The notes below the pieces were generated by a model. It was not told where the DNA came from. It saw nothing but the letters and a program-made list of their open reading frames with translations, and searched no databases. Positions 1 through 13,905 of a DNA stretch of 64,000 nt are shown in pieces. The position numbers and the translations under genes were made by a program. This DNA comes from Ficedula albicollis (taxonomy: Eukaryota > Chordata > Aves > Passeriformes > Muscicapidae): the NCBI RefSeq assembly GCF_000247815.1, contig NC_021684.1, forward strand, positions 11,577,162-11,641,161, given 5' to 3'. The stretch's first letter is position 1, and each line of letters opens with the position of its first letter.

Positions 1-3000
1 TTGTTTTCTGGACATAAAGCCAGTGTAATTAGGGAAAACCATAAATAGTTACTGGGGAATTTTGAGTGCAAGAGTCAGGTCAATCAGTTTTTCCTCTGAC
101 ACAGAAAAACACGTAAAGAAGAATCTGAAGCTGATGAAAGCAGTACCATTGATGATCTGGAAAGCTTTTCCCCTCTGAAGCTCTAGAGGTTCATTCAAAT
201 GTAAGAGAATGGATAAGACCTAAAGATACACCCCAAAGGATACAGGGAAGTTTGCAGAGTCTGATGGGCTACGAGTCTTTCTGCTTCAGAGGCCACCCCA
301 CAGCATGGCACACATGCTGGGAACGGGGTAAGATGCAGAATCTGGAATCTGCAAGCTTGGAGCTTGCAGCTGAAGTACACACTGAGGTGCTTGAGCATCA
401 ATCAAACCTGACCAGGCAGAGCAGGGCCTGGGGCTGAACAGCCAAAGTTTCTGGGAGCGTTCACACATTTGCAGAAAACTATCTCAAATTTCTTCCTGCT
501 CTTTGCTTAACATCAGAAATATCATTGGTAGCATAGGATTCCAGAAAAAAACAGTCCTGAAGTGTTGTGTCAGTGTGATAGGCTGTTTCCTGCCCTTGCC
601 CTGGTTGTGTTATCCTAATAGGAAGATTAAGCAGAAACAGTGTGGTTCTCCATAGCTGTTAAGCCCCATTATTTAATTTGACTTTCCAGTGGATTTGTAG
701 ATGAGGAACTGCTCCAGTAAGTCCTCTAATGTTTTCAGCTGGAATCTTTCTGCACACCCTTTCAGCTACACCCACAAAGTCCAAGGTTCTGTTTTTTCCT
801 GGGCACAACTCCTCACAGTTTGTTTGGGAAGGTCCCTGTGGCAGTACTTGTGAGATGCAGGACAGTGGTGCTCCCAAAAAAAAGAAAAACCCTTTCAGCA
901 TCAGATGCTCAGGTAAGGCACAGATGTTTAAGTGTGGCTGCTTCAGCAAGTCATTTTATAGTGACAGGTGTCATTTATTTTTGGATGCTGAAAATGTTTC
1001 AGTACATTTTCTTTCAAATCCTACCTTTGAATCCACAGGTGCAAAAGAGCCTGCAGACACGAGGGCACCAGCAGGTGAGAGAAAGGAAAGAGCACCTGCA
1101 GAGAGACTGCCAGCACCCTCTGAGGTGGCTGTTGGAGGGGTGCCCACTGAAACTGGCATCCAAAAAGCAGCTCAGCATCCTGCAGTGTGTCCCTCCTCTG
1201 GACTGTGATGGTGTCAGAGTGGTACTCACCATCTGAAGGAGGCGCTCCTGGGACTGGAATTATTTCCCCTCTGCCTGTGGAGTTCCCTTGTGCCCAGAAT
1301 AATTAGCAGGGCCAGCAGCATTTTAAAGCAAGCACACATGACTGTGTCTCTGATAATGACACTGGAAAAGTAACAGAATCTAATTATAATTAGAAAACAG
1401 TCCCAGCAATGTTCCAGCATCAAAACGACCATCCTGACTTTGCCACAACAAGTGTAAAAATACATCAGCATATTTATAGCTTGGCAGCTCTGTCCACTCG
1501 CAGCCTGGTGACCAGCCCCCTCTTGCCCTTTTCTGTGTTCCCTGCTGTGCTTCACAAGCAGTAAATAACAGTGACTGATGGGACTAATGTTTGTATGGTG
1601 TCTACTGCCCAAAGGTCCTAATTTTATTTTTCATATTACTTGATCCATCTCTTATTCTAATCTTATTCTAATCTGACCTGAGAGACTGTAAATTGATGCA
1701 GGTTATTAACAATTTCTGAATCTTGAAGGACACAGCAGCAAGCCAGGCTGAGAGTGGCAGCAGAAACTTGAAAGGTGCTTTGGACTAAAACTTCCAGCTT
1801 TTCAAGATTCCCTTATTATTGCTCACTTAATTTAGTCAAGTAATTAATTCCTCATTTCTTCATCCACTACACTGAGATTTATAAAGGTAGTTTTCAGGAT
1901 TAGTCTCTCTGAGATCAGCTTGGGCAAGGCATGGTTTTGGGAAAGAGTTTGTGGTGAGAGTGGGATGTGAATTTGTTAGGTGAAAGTTCTGCCTGCAGGG
2001 TGGGAGGAGGGAGATGTTTTGCTGGAGTTTGTCTGAATGAGTTGCAACAGGACCAGATATTCCATCTTGGATAATTGTCCTTTACTTTGTCTCTTAGCCT
2101 GCCCTGCAGAGTTGGCATAAGCACCTGCAGAGCTACCATGCTCCCTTTTGGAGGTGTCTGCATTCAGCAGGGGAGAAATGATGATTTATAGAAACACAGA
2201 TTTGCACGTAGCCAGTGCAGGCATCACTCCTGGGCAGAAGGCAGGAGTGGAGGCAATGCTTTCACTGCAGCTCAGGGCTCAGCCTCTAGATATTTCCAGT
2301 GGAAGGCCCCAGAGCATCCCCTGAACCCACAGGTAGTTTTTTGGTTCCTTACCTCCAGTTTTAGTTGCTCTTGGCTGTGTTCTAATGTTCCTTTCAGCTG
2401 CTCTTCAGTGGTCAAGGTCTCCCTGCACTTTTAGTTTCCTGACTGGTGAAATGTTTGGATTTCTCACTGTTTTCATTTCACTGCTTGTTATAACAGATTA
2501 AACAAAATTCTAACTAAAAGAGTTAATTACAAGCAACTCAAAACCTTCAATGCTTTCCCTCCTGTAAAACTTTCTTTCCAACTGACAAATTTTTTAACTA
2601 GTTGCATGGAAATAAAGGATCAGTTCTGTTACCCTTTTCTGTGTGAATGACTCCCCTGGAATCGATGCTGGAGGTCTGATAACATTTTTTTCTCCAATTC
2701 TTGGAAAAACTTCCTCTAAAGTCAGTGGTCACATTCTTACTGTGGGTTAGATCAAATGTTGGCTCATGAATGAGAACAGAATTATCCTGAACTTGTTAAT
2801 CATATAATTGACATCTGAGTCTCATCTGAGTCTTATCATTTTAAGGTGTTTTTTCTGACCTAGTACAGGTTTGACTGTCTGTGAAGCAATTCCTTACTAT
2901 TCCCAACCAATTGTCTTTACAAACACTGTCAGTTGGGAAAGACTGACTGACTCTTAATGTAGCTAAACCAGGCTGGGGATGAGTCTGGTTGGTTCAGAGA

Positions 3001-6000
3001 CAGGCATTTTTATTCCAAAATAGAAGTGATCACAGAGGGAATTAATCAGGAATAGCCATTTTGCTTTTAATCCATATTGCTTGAAACCAAATTAACCTCT
3101 CCGTGTGCACTGAAGGATTTAGCTGAAATTGCTGAAAAGCCTCCAGATTTGCATGATAATTTCAAAGGGGCTGCTCTTCTGAGTGAGTGCCCTGTAGAAT
3201 TGAGCTGCAAGTCTTCCTCCATCCCCAAATATCATCTTCCCCTCTTGCACTTAATAGCTTTACATTCGTTTTAGATGCTAAAGGCCATCACAGAACAAGT
3301 GTGTCCCTAAAATTTATTTTCTGCCTGTATAGCCTATGGGATGAGTTTGGAGTTGGAGGCAGTGCTGGTATGTGATGAAATAATACTGAAGCAGTGACAG
3401 CTTGGGGCTGGGCACAGCTCTGGCAGATGGGGATGGAGGCAGTTCCTGACCTTCCTGCCCCAGGAGCAGCTGCTGCCAGGAGCAGGAGCCCTCTGATGTC
3501 AGCTGGTGACATCCCAGCTGTGCTGCCCCTGCCTGTCCCTACAACCCAGCCAGCACAGGGCAGGGCTCCCTTCTGCCTCCTCCTCATCTCAGTTTCATTT
3601 CCCTGCTGCTTGAAACTTCAGGGTGAACAAAGGTATGAAGTGCTGTGCTTGTGCTCCTGCTGTATTTTGGCATCAGGAGAGCACTTCTCCCCCTTCCCCT
3701 CCTGCCCCAGCTTCAGCTGGAAGCTGGTGGGTGAGTGGACACTGCCCTGCCAAGGTCGGGCTGCTGCTCCCAGGTCACCTGTGGAGCTGGCTCCAGACAA
3801 GAAGCACTGAACTCTCATGGCCTCTCCATCCATGCAGCAGAACAGGCTTGTGTTGTAGAACCATACAGACAACACTTAATCAATACTGGCAGTAAACAGC
3901 TTTTGAGCACTGAAAGCAGGAATATTTGAAATATCAATCAATATGGGAGAAGCCTGAAATCCTTAAGCACTCAATTCACAATCCTATACAAGTAGAGGCA
4001 AATCTGGGTAGGCTTAAAGAGTGATTTACTTTGCTTGGTTCTGTCCCACCCAACTTTCAGAATTATTTCTATTAGCCAAGAGTTGGCTTGGGAGCAGCCT
4101 TCAGACACTGCTGCCTGCATGGCCCTGGGGTGAGCTGCTGAAGAGTAGGAAAGAATATTGGTGTGAGGGAACACAAAAGCCAGGAATGCTTGCAATTTTA
4201 CTGTGTTCTGTATTTTCCATGTAAGGCATTCCCCAGATTTTGAGGTTAGAGGTTATGAAAAGCCCAGTAATAAAAGTTCTTCATCTAAGCAATCAGGACC
4301 CATGCCAAACAGGAACGATTCTGGGAAATAACCCTTTTATCTTTGGTACCTAAGTGTATTAAAAAAATTTAAAAGCCTTTTATTATGATTAATTTCTTGT
4401 GCTCAGGAAGTTTATGCAGCTGTGCTTGATATGGGGTGCTTGTCCCTTGGTTTGTCAGGTCCTGCAAAGTCCAGCAGTCAAAGAAAAATGTTTTTCAAGT
4501 ACAGCTTTTTTATTTCTCCTCTGGGTACCTTAACTCAGTGGCAGAATTAACTGAAGGAACTTACTGTGAGAAATACAGAATCTTGTAAAGGGATTTAGAA
4601 GGATTTGGGAGATTTAAAGATTTTTCATCATCCTGATTTGTAATGATCGATTTATTTTTGTACATATTTTCCCATGTTAAGCTCATGAGGAATATGAAAA
4701 TCCTATTAGGAGGCTGGAGTAGATATTTCTGTTCTTAGCTGACACAACAGTGTACCTGCTGAAAGGGCTGGGCTGTGAAGACCATCTCATTTCTCCTGCT
4801 TCACCCCTACCACTGGAGTCACTTGGCTGCCATTGCACTGATCATCACATCTGTGTCTGTGTCTTACTAGGGAATCCAGCTTTGAAACTTGGGATGAAGC
4901 TGTTGTGGAAAAACTGGTCTAGATTGAAGCTGTTCATCCAGGGACTGACCTCCTGTTGGTTCTCAAGCCATTGCTCTGTCCTCGTATTGCAGAAGGTGTT
5001 CCCTTTTTAAAAATCCTTCTTTATCTATTCTGTGAGAAATAATCCATTTTATTACCTTTTATTCATTTTTTACTACCTGCTATAATATTTATTACATCTA
5101 TTATGTAATATTTACAATCTGTTTTAATAGTGTAAACGCCATTTGACCCAAGGGCTTAAGAAATTCTTCAAACTGACCACGCACAGAAGCCCAGGCTGTC
5201 TCCAAACCCTCTTGATTAGAAATGGAAATGGAAATTACTAGTACTGGCTGTCTGCTATCTGTGGGTAGAAGGCTGGAGCTGCATCTGAACCAGTTTTGTT
5301 TCCTTGTATGGAGAAGGTCCAGGAGAAACAGGATCCCAGGTGCAGATTTTGCAACTGTCTCCATCCATCTCCTGAGGTTCTCCAGAGACAACCTCTTTTC
5401 TTTCTCACTGAGGAGAATACGGAAAACATATAATGAACCAAAACTTTGAAACACTAAAATCCTCCCAGACCTGGCCTTGCTTTTACTTACCAAGAGACAG
5501 GTGGAGCAACATGGAGCTGAAGAGAACTCATGAGCAGGGCTGGAGCAGAGTCCAGAAGTCATGGCCAGACTCAAAAGCAGCTGGTGAAGTAAGCATGAAA
5601 CTTAGAAACTAGAAGGAGAGGATGAGTGACTCTGGACAAGGCAGCTGCTACTCTGAGAGACACAGGGAGAAATGGGAGTTGGAATTAAGGTAACAAGGGA
5701 ATCAGGTAACGTGTTATAGACTATTTCTGTCCAAAATTCTCCCTTTGGTTGAGCCATTGAAAGACCTGTAAGGTAAAATATGGTTTATTTGTCGAAAACC
5801 ACAGACTTGGTGTTGATGAGCAGAAATGACCACGCAACCTGCTTTTCAAAGGAACCCCAGTCACCAGCAAATAGTGCCCTTCACATCCAGGGATGTTCCT
5901 CTTCCAGCAGTGCAAGATTCCACAGGATTTCTAGTTTTAGCATCCAAAAATGCCACAGATTCTGTCTGTAACTTCAGGTCATGAAGATACTGTGTTTGCA

Positions 6001-6420
6001 TATGAAGGTGAAAACACTTCCATGTGAGAGGCTCACATGGGCTGAGCATGTGCTTCGAACCCTTTAAATGGAAGGTGCGACACAAATTGTCATTTGGATC
6101 ATCCCAGAAGATCCTTTAAGAGAGGAATGTGACGTTGGGGTGACACAAAGACAAAAACTGTTTGAGGGAACCTGTTTATTTGAAAAACGTGCCTTGCTGC
6201 TCCAGTCTGAATTGTTTGTCTTCCTTGGAATGAAAGAATGTAGGACATGGTGGGGGAGGCTTGCCAGAAAAGCCTTTTGGAATTGCAATGAAATGGCTAT
6301 GTTTGTGCTCAGAAGGGTCTCAAGCTCGTGTTCACATCTGCTTTAACTTATCCTGACGTTGTTTTTTTAATTATTATTATTATTTTTTAATTGAGTTTAA
6401 CATACTGAGAAAGGCACAAG
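1..6420. other. Non-coding stretch, no recognisable feature
   Basis: No exon, RNA gene or repeat family was recognised here. The two longest open frames, 729-1208 (plus, 159 codons) and 5101-5574 (minus, 157 codons), show no known domain, no coherent splice context and no recognisable homology. Frames of this length are near the chance maximum for 64 kb. A short AT-rich simple stretch (TTATTATT type) closes the region at about 6361-6392. What remains is ordinary AT-leaning intergenic or intronic sequence. Confidence 0.6.
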
Positions 6421-6685
6421 GCTCCCTGGCCCCGGGCGCAAGCGGAAACAGCCTCAGCAGCATGCGGTGACCCTGCCGCCATGTGCTTCCCAGCAGACAC
6501 TCCCGGACACGCGCTGGCGGTGGCACACCGCCCAGCAGCCAGGGATGGGGGCTCCGTGCACAGAGCAGGGTGGGAGCACAGAGCGAGGGTGGGCTCTGCT
6601 AACAGCGGGCATTGGCAGCTTTGGGGAGCACAGAGCGAGGCAATTATCGCATTTTCTGCGTGATGGATGCTCGGCACAGCCGGCC
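6421..6685. promoter_or_regulatory. Isolated CpG-island-like block
   Basis: By hand count, these 265 bases hold 83 C, 94 G and 18 CpG. That is about 67% GC and a CpG observed/expected ratio near 0.6, which just meets the usual island thresholds; the surroundings are AT-leaning and CpG-poor. A 16-bp direct repeat (GGAGCACAGAGCGAGG) occurs at 6573-6588 and 6625-6640. CpG islands commonly mark promoters or first exons in vertebrates, but no convincing coding exon or TATA element is seen next to this one. It could be an unannotated non-coding promoter, an orphan island, or a GC-rich patch produced by biased gene conversion. The strand cannot be determined. Confidence 0.4.
6573..6640. repeat. 16-bp direct repeat pair inside the CpG block
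   Basis: GGAGCACAGAGCGAGG occurs twice, at 6573-6588 and 6625-6640, with starts 52 bp apart. The sequence between the copies is not repeated. Confidence 0.7.
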
Positions 6686-8930
6686 AGCTGCTAACCAGGG
6701 CCAGAGGGAAGCTCTTCATGGGTCTTCCATCCCACTTTTAAGCAAAGGTGGCTCTCAGCAACTTTTGAATTCCTTCCTTATGTAGAGATTCTTCAGGTCT
6801 ATGTTATTTGTGGAATAAACTGCCCACAGGCCCTCTGTGGCACCCAGGCAGGTGAGGATGGCTGCAAAACACTATGGTGTGACCCTGCCTTTTTCTCCCT
6901 GCCTTCTGCACGCCCTGCTCCCGAGGGGCAGGCAGGCAACCAGCCATGAGCCACTCAGGCAGCTCAGCTCTCGCCTAAAAGTACCAGGGGTTTTCACAGA
7001 GATGATTTCTACCCAGTGCAAAGAGGGAGAGCACAAAAGGGATTGGGTCCTGTGGGACAACAATTCAGTTGGCATGGGCTTGGTGAGCAGGCAGCAGCTT
7101 TATCATGTGAGCCTAAAAGATGGCAAGGGTAATCACAGTGCCTGGCTGTCCTGGAGTAAACTCGAGCTCTCCACCCTCCCCTTTTGTACCAGAAAACAGA
7201 GATTGAAGAGAGACCTGTGTGCTGGGCTGATGGATTGAGCACTCGACCTTGTGCATGCACTAACTCTGGAAGCAGTCAGGGCAAGGCACAGGTCTGTTTT
7301 CATGTACAAATGTGAGACAGCCCCTAGACATGTGTATCCCAGAGCCCAAGGGGCTGGAAGAGGGACTGGAGCCTTCACTGAAAGGCAGATATAGTCCCTT
7401 CTCTCCCTAGCTTTGGGCAGGTGATCCAGAGCTGCTGTGTTTTAAGGAAAACTGGTTCTGAGCTTGTTTTCGTTAAAGCACCAGGTTGTAACCTCCAGAA
7501 TGATTTCCCCAGCAGTTCAGCCATGCTACAGGCCAGGGCAGAGACCTGGAGGTGCCAGGTGGATCACAGCACAGCAAAGTGTAAGGCAGCCCTGCCAGGT
7601 CACCACTGTGGGGACACGGGGCAGAGCCCACTGGCACTCCTGGTGTGTGCAGGCAGCAGGGGCAGCTCTGCTGCTGTGTGCAGGGCTGTGCTGGTGTGTG
7701 TGCCTGCAGCAGTCATGGATATGCCTCAGTGATGCCAGCCTGGGCATGTCTGTGCACCCTGAGAAGAGGGCAGAGCTGTCAGTGCACCCCTCAAGAGGAC
7801 TCCTTGTGCTACACACACCCCCCAGTGTCTCTGTGCACCCTCCTCAGCGTGTCCAGCTGCCCCTAAAGGCTCCTCCTGCCCAGTTTTGCACATTATTGGA
7901 CTCACTGGTCTGTTCTCAGGTACACTGAGTGTTTGCCAAGGAAAGGAACTGTCTAGACATGATGTCAAACCAACCAGCTTCAAATCTCACTCAGCCCTGG
8001 GGGTAATCACAGCCTAGGAGAGGCCTTATCAATAAACATTTTCCCTGCAGGAGGGTAAAGAAAATATGTAGTGGGTAATTCAGGTTTGGGGAGAGGGGGA
8101 GCTCTGTGTCTCTGTCCTGCTAGGCTGGCCCTAATTTTCTGTGCCAGGAAGGTGCCCAATGCTTGCTGTACCTTCTTTGCTGGATTATTTGTTTGTAATG
8201 ATTTCCTTGGTTTTAGATAGCAAATCTCAATCTGTCATGCTGTTTTGGTTTTGCTTGTGGGTGGATTTTTCTTCTGAAGAGGTTGCAATTCATCAGTAAG
8301 CTCTTTTGCTATCTGAGGTACAACTTCAGTTAAAACCAAAAGAAGAGAAAAAAAAAAGAAGAAAAAAAAAAGCTCATTCAATCAGCAAATAGAGCAGGAT
8401 GTTATGTAAGAGGAATAATATTGACACGGGGCTCCCAGGCCTTGGTGCATCTCCCCCTCCTTAGGTGATTAAAGGTTTCAGCACTCCCAGGGAAGGAGCT
8501 GGCATTGCATAATTTGAAATTGCTTCAAAGCATTTCCCCCTCTTTTCAATCTGAGGGATCCAGTGGATTTATGACCAGCCTGGGCTTTTTAAGCAGATGG
8601 TTGGGTTTGTTACCATTTTTTTTTTTGAATGATAATGATAACTCTGCAGGCTGAGAGGATTAATGCAAGAAATGGAAAGCACTAACACTTTTTTTCCCTC
8701 CGTGGTGTTTTCCCACACTCAAAGGGCAAAACACACAGCACCAAATCTTTGACTGTCTGCTCTGACAAGTGTTACAGAGCTGGTGTGATTTTCCATAGTA
8801 TGGTGTTGAAGGAAAAAAGTCTGGACACTTTTTAACCTTTTCTTATTTATGAAGTCAAGCCACAGTGGGTTTTTTATATATTTTTAAAGAATTTTTTAAA
8901 GTATATACTCATTACTTATGCTCTGTCTAC
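6686..8930. other. Non-coding stretch, nothing recognised
   Basis: Overlapping open frames at 7421-7928 lie in a locally GC-rich patch (about 7540-7870) made of CAGC/TGTGC-rich sequence. They show no domain and read open in several frames at once, which points to base composition rather than coding. An A-rich purine tract lies at 8338-8371. No repeat family was identified. Confidence 0.55.
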
Positions 8931-8958
8931 TTTATGTTTCACAAAAAAAAAAAAAAAA
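8931..8958 (+). repeat. Left copy of the 28-bp direct repeat bounding G tract 1
   Basis: TTTATGTTTCAC followed by 16 A ends exactly where the G tract begins. The same 12-mer followed by 19 A restarts immediately after the tract, at 9887-9917. Removing the G tract and one copy of this repeat would leave a single ordinary sequence that continues into GGACAACCTG. Confidence 0.95.
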
Positions 8959-9917
<959 letters not shown>

Positions 9918-12900
9918 GGACAACCTGTAGACAGAGAAAACCATGACTCCCAAGAGAGGAAGTTGGTTTTATTGAGTTTATGTTTTCTAACCTCTCCCTT
10001 TTTTAAACATCTTTGTTGAGCTCAACAAAAATATTTTCTTGTTAAAGAATACTTCAATCTTCCATTGTGAAAGAAAAAGCAAGCTCTTATTATCTCTACT
10101 GCTGGCTGTTTTAAACACTGAAAGTCTGCCCTCCTTGCTATGGGAAAACTGAGCTCAAAATACTGACATTGAAAAGAGGTGTTTCCATAAGCACGAGAAC
10201 TAATGTATTTTCACCTGTGTTCCAGTGCCTAATCTGGTTTGAACCCTGCTACAGCTTCCCCTCAGAGAGAACTGAGTGTCCCTATCATTCAGCATCTGTT
10301 TATTTGCAAAAACTCTATGAAGTTCTTGCCTTTGAGACCTCTGCAAGCCCTGCTTCTTTAGACTAGCAGCCTCAGGTCCTGGAGTTCTCTCTTTTTTTTA
10401 TTTTCTCTCATTTCTGCCATTCAATCATCACATCTCTTTTCTATTATCATGCAGGATCAAAAATTAAAAGCAAGTGAAAATTTTTATTTATCACATTGGG
10501 CTGGTTGATGAAGCTGTATGAAAACCAGATTTTAGAAACTTGTGACAAAATTGTGGCAGCTGCCAACACTCTCTGACTTTTGAGGTCCCCAGCGAATTCA
10601 CTATCTCAGAAAAGAGTAAGCAGCCATGCCACTGTGCTTCTGTGGGGAGATAGAAGAGCAAATTTTGTTTTAAGGCAAGGATAAATACTGCAGGAAAAAA
10701 AAAGGATGAGGGAATGAGCTAGAGAAGCTAAACCACAACCCAGTTTCAAAGTGTGTCTCCTCTCCTTGGGTTCTGTGTTCTCCAGTGCCCCTGGACTGCA
10801 AAAAAGCCTGTGTGCCCTAAGGGGACCTTCACAGGGCAAAGATTCTCAAAGAGCTTTGTGGCAGAGGTGGGAGAGGGCATCCGAGCTGATTTTGAGCTTC
10901 TCTGCTGAAATCTAGAAAGTGTATTTGCTGGGAATTCTCTGACAAGATGTTTTCTTCATTGGAAAGCAAAGATTAACTGAAAACAAACAACCTCTGTTTC
11001 ATCTTAATGAACAAATTCCCTCTGAAATACAGGCTAAATCCCCCTGGGTCTGTGCCTTGTCACTACTATGAGTGGCAGAAAGCCAGGCAGATACTGAGGG
11101 TCTGCAGATCCCCAGCACCTCTGCTGTGCTGAACTGGGGTTCCCGAGCAGGTGTGGGAGTCCTGCAGCTTACAGGGCTCCAAACTTCTCCCCTTCTGCAG
11201 GAGAGGCATTTCATTGACACGAAATGCTGTGGTGCCTAAAAAATAACTTGTATTTCCAAAGTGTTGGATTAGTGTGAAAAGCTTCTTGTACAATGGGTGT
11301 TGGGTTGCTCCTCATTCACACATTGTCCTCCAACAGAGAGAAATTGTCTGGGCAATTTGAGTCATCACACCTTGCTGGGAAAAGAGTTGCTTTTCAGGAT
11401 GTTCAGGGCACACATCACATCTTCTTCAGGATAAGGAAGATTTGAAGAACCAGGCCTTTACTACAGAAGGATGTTGAAGGCAGGTGAACTGAGAGCCAGA
11501 TCACTGTGGTAGCAGGGCAGCAATGCTGACAGAATTGTTCCCTGGGAAAAGCCTGGCAGAGAGCAAGAACACTCTTATCCCAGATGGTCTCCTAGTCTCT
11601 ATCTTCCCCGAAGCTCTGGGCCATAGCTTGGGAGCAAACATCAGTTTAAAGAGTTCACTGTACAGTAAGAAAAACTGTAGCAGGAAAGTAATGGAGTTGC
11701 TATAGCAGAATCCAAAGGGGATACATCCCCTTGTTCTGGAGGAGTTGTGCTGCTGAGCAGCTGCAGAGCCTGTTTATATAAACAGCTCTCCAGGAAATGT
11801 CTTTTCTGACTGAAGGGATCTCTGTAGCACCACCATGAGCTTGGAAAAGGCTGTTAAAGGTGAGGTTTGTCCAAAGATCTGATGTAGGTTTTCATCCATC
11901 AGGAAGCCAAAGCTATCCCCTTATATTTGTACTCCTCCCAGTGTTAATTTTCATCTGCTCTTATAAGGTTAAACCATAATTTACAAAATTTGTTCTTCAT
12001 TGCTGTTAAAATGCCCAACATATTTAAAACACTTTGAATTCCCATGCTGAAAGGTATTGTGAAAGCAGTGTTCATATTTATTCTGAGAAGGAGGCTAGAA
12101 AGCAATCTTGCCTGTGAAGACATCTGGCAACAAACCCATCTGAACTGAGTGAAGGCCACTCACCAGTAAGGCTTCTAAGTAGGGAAAGGGACAGGGTGTC
12201 TCAAAGATCCTGGAGCTGGAATTAAAACATGGGGACTGACCTTATCTGTATGATTTGCATGTCTCACTTCAGGACCCTTCCTGGATGTTACTACACACAC
12301 AGCAGAAATTAAATAGCTATCTAATACAACACTGGTTTCAACTTAGAGAGCTAAAAAGGTACTCCACATGGACAGTCCAGAAGTGTGCCAGGGAAGCACT
12401 GTCAGCAGCCAGAACATTTCTTTCCTGTCAGAGTGGATAATCAGAATCAGTTTTTCCTGCGTGCTCTAGGAGTTACTCTACTCTCTCTCCATACAAATGT
12501 TGTTGGGTGACCTAAGTGCATATAAACAGAAAAACAGCAAAGGAAGTTTGTTGAAGATACAGAGTTTTTTCTTCTTCTTTTAAAAGCAGAGAGGAGGAAA
12601 TGCAAGCGAGGAGAAGGGGAGACAAGTCAGATTTGCAGACCGAGCAACAATGATCTAAAGAAGAAAATGGTGGGGGTACCCCAATTTTTTTTCTTTGAGG
12701 AATCCAGGATTGACCCACCTTTGTAATAGGTACCTTTTAAAGATATAGAGTGTGGAAAAAATGCAGGGTGGCCAATGGGAAAGAAAACACAAGGTGTTTA
12801 ACTGACATGTGCAAGGAACATCTTCACCCTCAAAATCTGGGAGACCAGGCAGACGAAACTGCAAGTTTGTTGGAAGATATTTTGCTAATTCATCAAGTTA

Positions 12901-12929
12901 AAGGTAGTGCTGTATGGTTAGAGAATAGA
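9918..12929. other. Non-coding stretch, nothing recognised
   Basis: No exon, RNA gene or clear repeat family is visible. All open frames are shorter than 80 codons. The last 200 bases or so (from about 12740) may be an eroded upstream part of the LINE fragment that starts near 12930, but I could not align them with confidence. Confidence 0.55.
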
Positions 12930-13340
12930 AAAGGTAGTACCTGTACTTAATATAGAGTAAGGAAGCCATCTGGAAAATTATAAACTGATCACTCTGACTG
13001 TTGTAGCATACAGGGGTATCAGAAAAAATATAGAAAGAAACAATAATTAAATACTAGGAAGAAATGAAAAAATGAGATAAACTTTAAGTGTTGATAAAGG
13101 ATAAATAATGTCTAACTTCATGGTTTTCTTTGATAAGATAAATGATCTGGACAAAGGAGATGTGATAGATCACGTCTGTCTAAACTTCAGTGAAAAAATA
13201 AAGGTATGAGGTCATAATGGGGAATTTTTAACAGATATTAAGAAATTTGGGATTATCACAAAAGTGGGAAAAATTGAAAGGAAGTAGCCTAGAGGGGAGG
13301 TGAGAGATGGTAATGTTCAAAAGGGGAAGTTGTCACTTGC
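12930..13340 (+). mobile_element. Ancient CR1/L3-type LINE fragment (reverse-transcriptase region)
   Basis: The nucleotide sequence follows the familiar order of the CR1/L3 reverse-transcriptase region. It begins with a stretch like GTAGTACCTGTACTTAA, then a tract related to the GGGAACTATAGACCAGTCAG module, then a block around 13080-13190. One frame of that block reads FFDKINDLDKGDVIDHVCLNFS, comparable to the CR1 motif with F-D-K, then D-V-x-Y-L-D-F-S. A relic of the following GGTGGGT..AACTGGTTGAAAGG module is visible near 13265-13285. CR1 elements are the dominant non-LTR retrotransposons of birds and encode an endonuclease and reverse transcriptase. This copy is dead: it has frame breaks throughout, covers only part of the RT domain and lacks both ends. 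The high divergence suggests an old insertion. Confidence 0.75.
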
Positions 13341-13789
13341 ATAAGAAGATGAGGTTAAGATGGGATATAGTTGTTCTGGCACACAGAACCAGGGCATTAA
13401 AACCTACTTAAGTTGAAGATTGACTTCAGCACAGAAATGAAAAGGCATGAACTGGTCAGTGGTATTGTTATATTCCACTGAAAATATCTGTTTAGCACAG
13501 GAATTACAGAAGTTTTCAGGCTTCTGACAGAAAAGCCCAGTTCTGGAGTGACTATTCAAGAGTAAATCATCTGTTTCTGAGGCATTTGATCATTTAATGA
13601 AAGGATTCTCTGTGACAAATGAGGAATGTTCCTGCACAGTTGTCCATATTGTCTGTCCTTGCCTTGCCTTCCCTCCTAGGGAGGCTGACATCCTGAGGAA
13701 CTTTAGGTCACAGTAGGTCTGGAAACATTCTTTCATTTTCTGGGGTGTGTTGGCTCACTTGTGACACCTCAGATATGAGTCACATGCAC
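13341..13789. other. Non-coding stretch, nothing recognised
   Basis: Sequence after the LINE fragment. It may include further unalignable CR1 sequence up to about 13420. No open frame or simple repeat of note. Confidence 0.5.
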
Positions 13790-13905
13790 TGTGTCTGCGA
13801 GGAATGGCGATCTGGTAAATAGAACCCTGGGACACAGGGAATCTGGGTTTCATTCCTGTCCTATTTCAACTTGTTTGCATGCTCTCAAGTAATCCAGCCA
13901 GGATC
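13790..13905 (+). repeat. Possible MIR/CORE-like SINE relic
   Basis: The series CTGGGACACAGGGAATCTGGGTTTCATTCC, read in pieces, followed by CTCAAGTAATCCAGCC, resembles the order in MIR-type SINEs of 'correct gap, CTGGGTTC, ATTCC, then GGCAAGTCACTTAACC'. The match is partial and divergent, so this could be coincidence. Confidence 0.3.

Noticed and set aside
659..949. Minus-strand frame containing VLPQG, recalling a retroviral reverse-transcriptase motif
   Set aside because: No neighbouring RT motifs in any frame; a five-residue match alone is chance.
729..1208. 159-codon plus-strand frame, the longest outside the G runs
   Set aside because: Low-complexity Ala/Glu/Pro-rich end, overlapping open frames on both strands, no known domain.
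5101..5574. 157-codon minus-strand frame
   Set aside because: No recognisable domain, no splice context, and length within what chance gives in 64 kb of this composition.
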